From assembly GCF_947492555.1 (NCBI RefSeq), contig NZ_CANLNE010000002.1, positions 859,501-923,500 on the forward strand: DNA of 64,000 nt. The letters are read 5' to 3'. Positions 37,597-46,366 of the stretch are shown here, piece after piece. Position 1 is the first letter of the stretch. The number at the start of each line of letters is the position of its first letter. Under the pieces are notes generated by a model that searched no databases, had not been told where the DNA came from, and saw nothing but the letters and a program-made list of their open reading frames with translations. This DNA comes from an uncultured Roseobacter sp. (GTDB taxonomy: Bacteria; Pseudomonadota; Alphaproteobacteria; Rhodobacterales; Rhodobacteraceae). The translations under genes and the position numbers were made by a program.

Positions 37597-37632
37597 TGCC
37601 GGTAGTTATACGCAGCCAGACGTAAATGGGAA
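37596..37632 (-). promoter_or_regulatory. Candidate promoter of the leuA leader
   Basis: On the minus strand, TTCCCA (37627-37632) and TATAAC (37605-37610) are separated by 16 bases, with four and five matches respectively to the sigma-70 hexamers. The -10 ends eight bases before the leader ATG, so transcription would begin within a base or two of the ATG. Confidence 0.5.
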
Positions 37633-37724
37633 GGTGGTTTTTTGAGAAGTCGCTTATCCTCCCAAGTGCACTGTGGGCGCTGAACGGGGTTGAAGTGCCG
37701 ATCTACCCGACTAGGTCGCCGACG

Positions 37725-38390
37725 ATGAAGAGAGTATTGATTATTGGCGCCTCCGGCGGAATTGGACAGGCGCTTGCCACAGCCTGCACGGCGCGCGGCC
37801 ATGATGTGGCAGGCCTGTCGCGCTCGGTGGACGGCTTTGACATCACGGATGAGCGCGTCGTGAACCACCATTTGGAGCAACTTACCGGCCCGTTCGATAT
37901 GGTGATTGTTGCCACCGGCGCATTGGAAATCGATGGTGCCGCGCCGGAAAAAACCATCAAGGCGGTCACCGGAAAGGCGATGATGGATCAGTTCGCTGTA
38001 AATGCGCTGGGGCCTGCGTTGGTGTTGCGGCACGCGGCGGATTTACTGCCCCGCGATAAAAAATCGGTCTTTGCCGTGCTGTCCGCACGGGTCGGGTCCA
38101 TCGGTGACAACCGCATCGGCGGCTGGGTGAGCTACCGCAGCGCCAAGGCAGCGGTAAACCAGATCGTGCACACAACGGCCATCGAACTGGCGCGCACGCA
38201 CAGCCACGCCATTTGTGTCTCACTGCATCCCGGCACCGTGGCTACGCCCTTTACCGAGAAGTATTTGGGGCGGCATCCTTCTGTGCCACCGGAGGCTGCC
38301 GCGGAGAACCTGCTGGGTGTGATGGATACGTTGACACCTGCGCAGAGCGGTCAATTTTTCGATTGGGCAGGAGAGGCGGTACCATGGTGA
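37725..38390 (+). CDS. SDR family NAD(P)-dependent oxidoreductase
   Basis: A 221-residue short-chain dehydrogenase. The cofactor motif is KRVLIIGASGGIGQALA (G-x3-G-x-G) and the active-site pattern is S...Y-x3-K in GGWVSYRSAKAAVNQIV. It resembles the C-factor/CsgA-like SDR branch. The substrate is unknown. The last seven bases overlap the photolyase start, so the two are translated together, an arrangement I recall from other Roseobacter-group genomes. The ATG at 37725 opens directly into the Rossmann fold. Confidence 0.88.
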   Translation: MKRVLIIGASGGIGQALATACTARGHDVAGLSRSVDGFDITDERVVNHHLEQLTGPFDMVIVATGALEIDGAAPEKTIKAVTGKAMMDQFAVNALGPALVLRHAADLLPRDKKSVFAVLSARVGSIGDNRIGGWVSYRSAKAAVNQIVHTTAIELARTHSHAICVSLHPGTVATPFTEKYLGRHPSVPPEAAAENLLGVMDTLTPAQSGQFFDWAGEAVPW

Positions 38391-39913
38391 GCCGTCTCGT
38401 TTTGGTGCTGGGGGATCAGTTGACCGCTGGCCTCAGTGCGCTGCAACAGGCAGATCGTTCACGTGACGTGGTCGTTATGGCCGAGGTCGCCGAGGAGACC
38501 GATTACGTCCAGCACCATCCCAAGAAGATCGCGCTGATCTTTGCTGCCATGCGCAAGTTCGCAGCGACCCTCGGGGAAGAGGGCTGGGACGTGCGTTACA
38601 GCCAGTTGGACGACAGTCAGAACGCGGGCTCCATCGTTGGCGAGTTGCTGCGGCGCGCTGAGGAGACTGGGGCGGCAGAAGTGCTTGTGACCGAGCCCGG
38701 TGAGTGGCGCCTGATCGAAAAACTCAAACATGCGCCTATCAAGACCCACATTCTGCAGGACGATCGGTTTATCGCCTCACATCAGGAGTTCGAACACTGG
38801 GCCGAAGGGCGCAAGCAGCTGCGCATGGAGTATTTTTACCGCGAAATGCGACGCAAGACCGGGTTATTGATGGACGGGGACAAACCGGTTGGCGGCAAGT
38901 GGAACTTTGATCACGAAAACCGCAAACCCGCGCCGGACGATGTGGCCTTTGGGGGACCCATGCAGTTCACACCGGATGAGGTGGTCGAGGAGGTCCTGGC
39001 ACTGGTGGAGGCGCGCTTTGAAGCGCACTTCGGCGATCTGCACCCCTTCTGGTTTGCGACCACACAGGGAGAGGCGCGGCGGGCGCTGAGCCATTTCATT
39101 TCAAACGCTCTGCCAAAGTTCGGCGACTATCAGGATGCGATGCTGGCTGACAATCGGTTTCTCTATCACGCGGTAATCTCTGCCTATATCAACATTGGTC
39201 TGCTGGACCCGCTGGAGGTCTGCGAAAAGGTGGCGGAGGCCTATGATGCTGGTGATGTCCCCATCAATGCCGCCGAGGGGTTCATTCGCCAGATCATCGG
39301 TTGGCGTGAGTACATGCGGGGCATCTACTTTCTGGAGGGGCCCGACTATCCGGACCGCAATGTGCTGGGACATGATCGCGATCTGCCTGCGCTTTTCTGG
39401 GGCGGCGAGACGCGGATGCGGTGTTTGTCTAAAGCCGTGGAGCAGACCCGGGCGGAGGCCTACGCGCACCACATTCAGCGTCTTATGATCACGGGGAATT
39501 TTTCATTGCTGGCCGGGATTGACCCGTATCAGGTGCACGCATGGTATCTGGCCGTCTACATGGACGCTTTCGAATGGGTGGAGGCACCCAACACCGTTGG
39601 TATGAGCCAGTTCGCCGATGGTGGGATCATCGCATCAAAGCCTTACGTGTCGAGTGGTGCCTATATCAACCGGATGTCGGATTACTGCAAAGGCTGCGCC
39701 TATTCAGTGAGCCAGAAAACCGGAGAAGGGGCCTGCCCGTTCAACCTGCTCTATTGGCATTTCCTCGACCGGCATCGGGAGCGGTTCAAGGACAATGCGC
39801 GCATGGGCAACATGTATCGCACGTGGGACCGGATGGACGCGGACCGGCGCGAGACGGTGATTGCGGAGGCGGGTGATTTCCTGCGGCGGCTGGAGGCCGG
39901 CGAAAAGGTCTGA
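38384..39913 (+). CDS. phrB: Cryptochrome/photolyase-related protein of the iron-sulfur (FeS-BCP / PhrB) family
   Basis: A 509-residue flavoprotein. The N-terminal half opens VSRLVLVLGDQLTAGLSAL, the antenna (lumazine) domain. The C-terminal helical FAD domain ends with a [4Fe-4S] site: C-x2-C in YCKGCAYSVSQ, a Cys 13 residues later (GEGACPFNLLYW), and a first Cys in RMRCLSKA exactly 88 residues before. This spacing equals that of Agrobacterium PhrB (350, 438, 441, 454, from memory). PhrB repairs (6-4) photoproducts with light. Overlap with the SDR gene indicates one operon. Confidence 0.92.
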   Translation: MVSRLVLVLGDQLTAGLSALQQADRSRDVVVMAEVAEETDYVQHHPKKIALIFAAMRKFAATLGEEGWDVRYSQLDDSQNAGSIVGELLRRAEETGAAEVLVTEPGEWRLIEKLKHAPIKTHILQDDRFIASHQEFEHWAEGRKQLRMEYFYREMRRKTGLLMDGDKPVGGKWNFDHENRKPAPDDVAFGGPMQFTPDEVVEEVLALVEARFEAHFGDLHPFWFATTQGEARRALSHFISNALPKFGDYQDAMLADNRFLYHAVISAYINIGLLDPLEVCEKVAEAYDAGDVPINAAEGFIRQIIGWREYMRGIYFLEGPDYPDRNVLGHDRDLPALFWGGETRMRCLSKAVEQTRAEAYAHHIQRLMITGNFSLLAGIDPYQVHAWYLAVYMDAFEWVEAPNTVGMSQFADGGIIASKPYVSSGAYINRMSDYCKGCAYSVSQKTGEGACPFNLLYWHFLDRHRERFKDNARMGNMYRTWDRMDADRRETVIAEAGDFLRRLEAGEKV

Positions 39914-40309
39914 AGGTGACGCGCGGTCGGTCTTGGCCGTCATCGACCGGATCAGGCGTAAGGCCTGCGTTTCATTGCAAAAGCGACGTCGGTGTTTTGT
40001 CGGTATTGCGTCGGTTCGGACGTGTGGCTGCCGGGGTTAACAGGGCGGTCTTACCCCTTTGATCTGAGCACAGGTGAGGTAGTGCGCGAGTCCCTCCGCT
40101 ATGGGTTCGATTGCCGCGTTCGCGGGTTTCAGCCCAAGGCGGGCCCCTTCTGCTTTTCGCCATGATCGAGCCAAAGGTTCGTATTGGCTGCTACAAGTGT
40201 GGCCGACGGAGTTCGTCGCAGACACCGATGACTTCATTCTGAGGTAACCTGTCGAAACAAAGGAGGCGTCAGCCCACCGTCCGCTTCTTGATGAAGAGCG
40301 CGAGGAGCC
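39914..40309 (+). other. Gene-poor 396-base intergenic stretch
   Basis: Two weak hairpins follow the photolyase stop: CGGTCG/CGACCG (39924-39929 with 39944-39949) and CAGGC/GCCTG (39953-39957 with 39963-39967, then CGTTTCATT), the latter a possible terminator. A 66-codon frame runs from 40237 to 40037 on the minus strand, but it lacks a ribosome site and any family I know. The rest holds nothing recognisable. The stretch may be decayed or inserted sequence, since the next gene is compositionally atypical. Confidence 0.4.
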
Positions 40310-41929
40310 TTAGCCCGCGTCACGCATGTCTTTGCGCGGTTCGGTATCCTCCCTTAGCGGATCGACTTGCTGATCGCTCCATTTGGTTTCCAACAACCAA
40401 CCAACTTGCTCGGCGGGAATCGCCTTTTCGAACAGGAAGCCTTGACCCAGTGAACAATCGAGCGACTGAAGATATCCAAGATCGTCGCACGATTCGATAC
40501 CCTCTGCGGTCACGTCAAGCTCAAGCCCGTTTGCCAGCGCCATAATACCGGTGACAATTTTCTGGTTTTGCGGTTCCATCGCGATGTTTGTTACAAAACT
40601 CCGGTCAATCTTGATCCTGTCAAAAGGCAGTTGCCGAAGACTTGCCAGACTGGAATATCCAGTGCCAAAATCATCAAGCGCCACCGAGACACCCAGTTTC
40701 TTCAACGCATTCAGTTTTTCCCGCGCTACCTCAAAATCATGGATAACAGAGCTTTCGGTGACTTCTATTGTCAGCCGCCTCGCATCAAAATTGCAGCTTT
40801 CCACGATGTCTTTGATCTGATCGACAAGTTTGGGGTCATGGAATTGGTAGGGAGAAACATTGAAAGAAATCAGAAGACTTGGATCCCACTTCTTCGCTGA
40901 CATACAGGCCTGCTGTAATATGCTGATGCCAAGATTTCCGATCTGGCCGCTGTCTTCTGCGATCGAAATGAACACATTGGGGGGGATGTTACCGCGTGTT
41001 TTGTGGGTCCATCGTGCCAGAACTTCGAATCCAACGAGTTTATTCGATTCAATTTGGATGATTGGTTGAAACCAAGGTTCGATTTCTAACCTCTGAATAG
41101 CCTCCCGAAGGTCAGCTTCGATTTCTGCCCGCTCATGAGACTGTTTATCCAACTCCGCATCATACCAGGCAAACTGACCTCTGCCTTCGCTCTTTGCCAT
41201 GTACAATGCCTTGTCAGCTCGGCGCATTGCCTCGGCATAAGGCGTTGCAGTGTTCCACATTACCAGTCCGATGCTACTGCTGATGAAAATCTGACTGCCT
41301 TCAAAATCCACAGCCTCTTCCATGGCGTGCAGAATGCGTCGAACTGCACGTTCTGCGCTCTTCGCGTCGACTGCGCTCTCAAAGACAACTGCGAACTCAT
41401 CGCCTCCAAGCCTGGCGAGGTTACCAACACCATTGACTTCTTTCTTGAGTCTTTGGGCAACTGTTTGGAGTGTCACGTCCCCCGCCGCATGACCGTGCAA
41501 GTCGTTTACAGGTTTAAACCTGTCAAGATCGACCATCGCGACGACCAGTTCGTCTGGCGCTCGATGTTCATTTTCGATTTCTTCAAGTAGGGACGAAAAC
41601 GCCCGACGGTTTAATAGCCCGGTCAACGGATCATGGCTGGCATTTTTTTCTGCGCGTTGGCGTTGGAACTCGCGTTCAGTTGTGAGTTTTTTCAACCTGC
41701 GCCACTGGAAAAAGACTGAGAACAACAGGGCAATCGTCAAGTTCACGATAAGCAATGCCAACTCGTCCAGATCCCAGTCTTCATGAGCTCGACTGTATTC
41801 GTAAAACCGTTCGAACAACTCCATCTCAGCCAACAGGAACCAAGTGGCAATTGCAGTAACAAAAAATGCGACGGGTATGCCAGTCGCCTTGACAAGGTCA
41901 CGGAATGAAAACGGAGAACTTGAAGTCAT
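40310..41929 (-). CDS. Membrane-bound GGDEF-EAL protein (c-di-GMP synthesis/hydrolysis)
   Basis: The 539-residue protein has two TM helices (~12-35 and 56-75) enclosing a short acidic loop. A GGDEF domain with intact G175-G-D-E-F179 and ISSSIG follows. The EAL domain has E302 (EVLARW), N357 (SFNVSP), E389 (IEVTES), D419-D420 (DDFGTGYSSL), K440 and E477 (AEGIES), the full metal and catalytic set, so phosphodiesterase activity is expected. An RxxD inhibitory site before GGDEF is absent. A sampled stretch is about 52% GC, clearly below the neighbours, suggesting transfer. Confidence 0.92.
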   Translation of the reverse strand: MTSSSPFSFRDLVKATGIPVAFFVTAIATWFLLAEMELFERFYEYSRAHEDWDLDELALLIVNLTIALLFSVFFQWRRLKKLTTEREFQRQRAEKNASHDPLTGLLNRRAFSSLLEEIENEHRAPDELVVAMVDLDRFKPVNDLHGHAAGDVTLQTVAQRLKKEVNGVGNLARLGGDEFAVVFESAVDAKSAERAVRRILHAMEEAVDFEGSQIFISSSIGLVMWNTATPYAEAMRRADKALYMAKSEGRGQFAWYDAELDKQSHERAEIEADLREAIQRLEIEPWFQPIIQIESNKLVGFEVLARWTHKTRGNIPPNVFISIAEDSGQIGNLGISILQQACMSAKKWDPSLLISFNVSPYQFHDPKLVDQIKDIVESCNFDARRLTIEVTESSVIHDFEVAREKLNALKKLGVSVALDDFGTGYSSLASLRQLPFDRIKIDRSFVTNIAMEPQNQKIVTGIMALANGLELDVTAEGIESCDDLGYLQSLDCSLGQGFLFEKAIPAEQVGWLLETKWSDQQVDPLREDTEPRKDMRDAG

Positions 41930-42192
41930 GTTGTACTCTTGGAAGCGGACAGGTCATTACGGGATACTGAATGCTCATCAGAGTTTGATGAACGAACGGC
42001 GCAAAATGTGTTTAGAAATTTAGCAAGTGGCTGAGTTTGGAAATGATAAAATGACGGCCATTTGCAATAAGTAGGAGCTAGAGAATTATTGTCTCGAAGC
42101 TGCTACGCGCCGACACTCTGCAAAGTCTGCTTTCTGCGCATCGCGGCCAATAGAGGGGTACGCGACCGCTAGGGATACCTGAGAGAAAAGCC

Positions 42193-43578
42193 TCAGCCGT
42201 CGGTCAGCGCGCCGTTTTCCCAATCACCTGTGGCTTCTTCACCTGTGGCGTAGCGCATGGTGCCGGTGCCCTGGCGCTTGCCAGCCTTGAACATGCCTTC
42301 ATAGACATCGCCATTGGCGTAGGTGGCCACACCCTGACCCTCGATCTCGCCCTCGATCCAGGCCCCTTCGTAGATAAAGCCGCTGGGCATGGTGATCTTG
42401 CCCTGACCGTGGCGTTGGCCATCTTCGAAATCGCCGACATAAATGGTACCGTCAGGGTATGTTGCTGTCCCGGTGCCCTGGCGCTGACCGTCAACCCAGT
42501 TGCCATCATATTTGTAGCCATCGGCATAGGTCATCACACCCTGCCCGTGGTTGCGGGCGTTCTTGAAACCCCCCTCATAAACGACACCATTGGTATAGGT
42601 CGCCTTGCCAATGCCGTCGATCACACCGGTTTTCCAGTCGCCTTCGTAGGTGGAGCCATCGGGGTAGGTGATCAGCCCTTCGCCATCCGCCAGGCCGTCC
42701 GAGAAGCTGCCCACGTAGACGGAGCCGTCGGGATAGGTGACGCGGCCCTGGCCTTCGATCTCACCGGCGACCCAGGATCCGGTGTAGGTATAGCCGTCCT
42801 GCGCGGTGAACGTGCCCTGACCGTCCCGCAGGTCGTTGGTGAACTCGCCTTCGTAGGTGTCACCGTTGGCGTAGAGCACCTTGCCGACACCTTCGCGGCG
42901 ACCGGCGACCAACTGACCCTCATAGACGTCACCATTGGCCTGGGTGAGCTTGCCGGTGCCATCGATCTGACCGTCCCGCCAGAGGCCGACATAGACCAGA
43001 CCGTCCGGCATGGTCAGCGTGCCTTGACCTGCCCGCTTGCCCGCCCGGATTTCGCCTTCGTAGACTGCGCCGTCCGGATAGGTGATGGTGCCGATGCCCT
43101 CTTTCACACCATCAATCCAGTCGCCCTTGTATTCATATCCGCCGGGGCTCTGCATCGTGCCCTTGCCGTGGTGTTTGGCGTTGCGGAACTGGCCTTCGTA
43201 GCGCACGCCATTGGCGTAAAGCGCAATGCCAGATCCCATGATCGCACCCGCCTGCCATTCGCCTTCGTAGGTGCCGCCGTCGGCAAAGATAATCTTGCCA
43301 AACCCATCCGGTTTACCCTTGGCAAAAAGCCCCTCGTAAACGGAGCCATTGGGAAAGCGCGCGATGCCTTCGCCCTTGATCTCTCCGTCGACCCATTGCC
43401 CGCTGTATTCGTATCCGTTCGGCAGTTTATAGGTGCCTGTTCCGTGCTGCACGCCGCCGCGGAATGTGCCCTCGTAAACACCACCGTCATCGTATTGCTT
43501 GGTGAGCACCTGCCCGTCCTGGGCAAGCAACGGTATCGGCAGGAAAGCGAAGCAAAAGACAAGACTGCGAAGAGACAT
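42193..43578 (-). CDS. Exported protein of 18 MORN repeats
   Basis: A 461-residue product with a signal peptide (SLRSLVFCFAFLPIPLLAQ) followed by 18 full 23-residue MORN repeats and a truncated 19th at the C terminus. The unit is Y-x-G-x-F/W-x(3)-G-x(2)-x-G-x-G-x(3)-x-Y-P-x-G. Repeats alternate F-type and W-type except at repeats 9-10, where two F/L-type units meet. Pairing 1-9 with 10-18 gives matches of up to 14 of 23, pointing to duplication of a nine-repeat block. MORN proteins scaffold membranes or bind lipids. The start is the ATG at 43578; upstream frame is nadE antisense. Confidence 0.9.
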   Translation of the reverse strand: MSLRSLVFCFAFLPIPLLAQDGQVLTKQYDDGGVYEGTFRGGVQHGTGTYKLPNGYEYSGQWVDGEIKGEGIARFPNGSVYEGLFAKGKPDGFGKIIFADGGTYEGEWQAGAIMGSGIALYANGVRYEGQFRNAKHHGKGTMQSPGGYEYKGDWIDGVKEGIGTITYPDGAVYEGEIRAGKRAGQGTLTMPDGLVYVGLWRDGQIDGTGKLTQANGDVYEGQLVAGRREGVGKVLYANGDTYEGEFTNDLRDGQGTFTAQDGYTYTGSWVAGEIEGQGRVTYPDGSVYVGSFSDGLADGEGLITYPDGSTYEGDWKTGVIDGIGKATYTNGVVYEGGFKNARNHGQGVMTYADGYKYDGNWVDGQRQGTGTATYPDGTIYVGDFEDGQRHGQGKITMPSGFIYEGAWIEGEIEGQGVATYANGDVYEGMFKAGKRQGTGTMRYATGEEATGDWENGALTDG

Positions 43579-43761
43579 GAGACCCCTTGGGATTGCCGTA
43601 GAGATAAGACGCAAGGCCGAACCCCCGAACGGCCCTTTGCAGGAACTTATGCAATGGCTGCTTTGGGGGCAATCTTCTTTTGTGACATTGGCTCGGGATA
43701 GGCTTTTCACGCCTGCGCAATCTGCTACATGACTGTAAAGCGGGCAAAAAGGGCTGGGCCT

Positions 43762-45420
43762 ATGTCGGACAGATTTCGAATTACACTGGGGCAGCTCAAC
43801 CCAACGGTTGGCGATCTGCGTGGCAATGCAACCTTGGCGCGCAAGGCTTGGGCGGCGGGGCGCGAGGCCGGGGCCGATCTGGTGGCCCTGCCCGAGATGT
43901 TCATCACTGGCTACAACGCGCAGGACCTGGTGATGCGCCGGGCCCTTCAGCTGGATGTAGCGGATGTGATCGCGCAACTGGCGCAGGATTGCGCAGACGG
44001 GCCGGCTCTGGCGATTGGCGCACCCTGGGTGGAGGGCACCAAGCTCTACAACGCGTATCTCATCCTTAAGGGCGGGAAGATCGCGAGCCAGGTGCTCAAG
44101 CACCATCTGCCGAATGAAACCGTGTTCGATGAGGTACGGATTTTCGATGCGGGGCCGATGGGCGGGCCCTATTCGGTCGGCAATTCGCGTGTTGGCAGCC
44201 CGATCTGCGAAGATGCCTGGCACGAGGATGTGGCCGAGACGCTGGCGGAGACAGGCGCAGAGTTCCTGCTGGTGCCGAATGGGTCGCCCTACTACCGGGG
44301 CAAGTTCGAGACGCGGCTCAACCTGATGGTTGCGCGGGTGGTCGAGACGGGGCTGCCGCTGATCTACCTCAACATGGTGGGCGGGCAGGATGATCAGGTG
44401 TTCGACGGGGCGAGCTTTGCGCTGAACCCCGGCGGCGCGCTGGCGGTGCAGCTGCCGGTGCTCGACGAGGTGATCACCCACGTCGATCTGGAACGTGGGG
44501 CGGAGGGCTGGCGCATCGTCGAGGGCGAGAAGGCCGCGCATCCGGACGTCTGGGAGCAGGACTATCGGGTGATGGTGACCTCGCTGCGGGATTATTGCGC
44601 CAAGACTGGCTTCGGCAAGGTGCTGCTTGGGCTGTCGGGCGGGATCGACAGTGCGATTGTGGCGACAATCGCCGTGGATGCCCTGGGGGCAGAGAATGTG
44701 CGCTGTGTGATGCTGCCGTCGGAGTACACGTCGGAGGCATCTCTAGACGATGCCAAAGCTGTCGCAACGGCGCTTGGCTGTCGCTACGACACCGTGCCGA
44801 TCTCTAAAGGGCGCGCCGCCATCACCGACACGTTGGCGCCGCTCTTTGAGGGGCTGGAGCCGGATCTGACCGAGGAAAACATCCAGTCGCGGCTGCGCGG
44901 GCTGCTGCTGATGGCGCTGTCGAACAAGTTTGGTGAGATGCTGCTGACCACCGGCAACAAGTCCGAGGTCGCCGTCGGGTATGCGACGATCTACGGCGAC
45001 ATGGCGGGCGGGTACAATCCGATCAAGGACCTCTATAAGACGCGCGTCTTTGAAACCTGTCGCTGGCGCAACGCCAACCATCGCGACTGGATGAAAGGCC
45101 CAGGGGGTGAGGTGATCCCGGCGCGGGTGATCGACAAGCCGCCTTCAGCCGAGTTGCGGGAAGATCAGAAGGACAGTGACAGCCTGCCGGACTACCCGGA
45201 GCTGGACGCGATGTTGGAGATTTTGGTGGATCAGGCGGGCTCCATCGAGGATTGTGTCGCGGCTGGATTTGACCGGGAGGTGGCCAAGAAGGTCGAGCAT
45301 CTGATCTATATTTCGGAATACAAGCGTTTCCAGTCCGCGCCCGGCGCGCGGCTGACCAAGGGCGCCTTCTGGCTGGATCGCCGCTATCCCATCGTGAACC
45401 GCTGGCGCGATCCATCGTGA
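43762..45420 (+). CDS. nadE: Glutamine-dependent NAD+ synthetase
   Basis: A two-domain enzyme of 552 residues. The N-terminal nitrilase-fold glutaminase has the Glu-Lys-Cys triad in LPEMFITGYNAQDL, VLKHHLPNETVFDE and GSPICEDAWHED. The C-terminal synthetase has the P-loop LLGLSGGIDSAIVATIA and TTGNKSEVAVGYATIYGD. It amidates deamido-NAD with ammonia tunnelled from glutamine. The ATG at 43762 (MSDRFRITLGQLNP) is preferred over one at 43729. Eight bases after the stop begins the left arm of a 28-bp inverted repeat. Confidence 0.95.
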   Translation: MSDRFRITLGQLNPTVGDLRGNATLARKAWAAGREAGADLVALPEMFITGYNAQDLVMRRALQLDVADVIAQLAQDCADGPALAIGAPWVEGTKLYNAYLILKGGKIASQVLKHHLPNETVFDEVRIFDAGPMGGPYSVGNSRVGSPICEDAWHEDVAETLAETGAEFLLVPNGSPYYRGKFETRLNLMVARVVETGLPLIYLNMVGGQDDQVFDGASFALNPGGALAVQLPVLDEVITHVDLERGAEGWRIVEGEKAAHPDVWEQDYRVMVTSLRDYCAKTGFGKVLLGLSGGIDSAIVATIAVDALGAENVRCVMLPSEYTSEASLDDAKAVATALGCRYDTVPISKGRAAITDTLAPLFEGLEPDLTEENIQSRLRGLLLMALSNKFGEMLLTTGNKSEVAVGYATIYGDMAGGYNPIKDLYKTRVFETCRWRNANHRDWMKGPGGEVIPARVIDKPPSAELREDQKDSDSLPDYPELDAMLEILVDQAGSIEDCVAAGFDREVAKKVEHLIYISEYKRFQSAPGARLTKGAFWLDRRYPIVNRWRDPS

Positions 45421-45427
45421 GGCAAGG

Positions 45428-45455
45428 GGTGGCCTGAAAGCCCACCTTACCTGCT
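45428..45455 (+). repeat. Left arm of a perfect 28-bp inverted repeat
   Basis: These 28 bases are the exact reverse complement of 46367-46394, and the match ends abruptly on both sides. Each arm can itself form a short GGTGG/CCACC hairpin. The arm lies between the nadE stop and the esterase gene. It may be a copy of a dispersed intergenic repeat or the end of a gene cassette. Confidence 0.85.
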
Positions 45456-45555
45456 GGCTGGGGCTGCTGTGCCAGTGTGATCTCATGCTTGTGATTTGAG
45501 CCTGCCCGGTGCCTCGCTCAGAGTACCCGTCAGACCATGTTGTGAGGAGGTAAGG

Positions 45556-46365
45556 ATGCGGGCATTTCTTGTGAGCGGGGCTCTATTGGCTGCGAGCGGC
45601 ACAGTTGCCGCCGCATGTGGGCCAGATACCGACTGTACGCTTGGGGACCGTCACTACCGTATTGCCATGCCAGACGGATACGACGGCTCGACAGCTGTCC
45701 CGGCACTGGTGTTTGCCCACGGCTATCGCGGATCTGCACAGGGGGTGATGCGCAATGGATCGCTTCGGCGTATGGCATCGGAGATGGGTGTTGCGCTGAT
45801 TGCGGTGAAATCAAAGGATGACGACTGGGTCATTCCAAACGCGCCGCGGCATATGGATACTGATGGCGCTGAGGAGTTCGATTACTTTGCGGCGATGCTG
45901 GAGGATGCGACAGATCGCTTTGCAATCGACGAGAGCCGCATCGTGGCCAGCGGGTTCAGTGCAGGCGGCATGATGGTCTGGAACCTCGCCTGTTCCATGA
46001 GTGACCGCTTTGCCGGGTTTATCCCGATCTCGGGCACCTTCTGGCTGGAGCCGCCGGAAACCTGCGCAGGACCCGTGGCCAGTATCATCCATATCCACGG
46101 CACATCAGACCGGACCGTGCCGCTGAACGGGCGGCCTATCGGGCCGACCCATCAAGGCGAGGTCAGCGCGGCGCTGGAGATGTATCGCGACTACGGCAAA
46201 TTCGAACCTCTGGCGCAGGCCACCTACGGTGATCTGGAATGCTCCGAAGAAGACAACCTCGCCGGTGACACGCTCAAGTTCTGCCTGTTCGAGGGCGGCC
46301 ATTCCTTCCGCACGGAATTCGTTCGATTTGGCTGGGAACAGTTGGAAAAAGTGGGGCGGCTCTGA
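45556..46365 (+). CDS. Secreted PHB-depolymerase-family alpha/beta-hydrolase (LpqC-like)
   Basis: The 269-residue product has a signal peptide (RAFLVSGALLAASGTVAAA, then CGPDTDC) and an esterase fold: LVFAHGYRGSAQG with the oxyanion region, the nucleophile Ser in VASGFSAGGMMVW, the Asp in HIHGTSDRTVP and the His in FEGGHSFRTEF. It is annotated by analogy with polyhydroxybutyrate depolymerase/feruloyl esterase type proteins; the substrate is not shown. GAGGAGGTAAGG precedes the ATG. It is bracketed by a 28-bp inverted repeat, the right arm beginning one base after its stop. Confidence 0.87.
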   Translation: MRAFLVSGALLAASGTVAAACGPDTDCTLGDRHYRIAMPDGYDGSTAVPALVFAHGYRGSAQGVMRNGSLRRMASEMGVALIAVKSKDDDWVIPNAPRHMDTDGAEEFDYFAAMLEDATDRFAIDESRIVASGFSAGGMMVWNLACSMSDRFAGFIPISGTFWLEPPETCAGPVASIIHIHGTSDRTVPLNGRPIGPTHQGEVSAALEMYRDYGKFEPLAQATYGDLECSEEDNLAGDTLKFCLFEGGHSFRTEFVRFGWEQLEKVGRL

Positions 46366-46366
46366 A

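Noticed and set aside
37626-37724. 33-codon N-terminal extension of the SDR gene
   Set aside because: No homology, overlaps the leuA promoter region; the Rossmann motif starts at the ATG at 37725.
40037-40237. 66-codon minus-strand frame after the photolyase
   Set aside because: No ribosome site, no homology I recognise; kept only as a note in the gap entry.
43579-44541. Upstream continuation of the MORN frame into nadE
   Set aside because: The extra residues are antisense to nadE and the signal peptide begins at the ATG at 43578.
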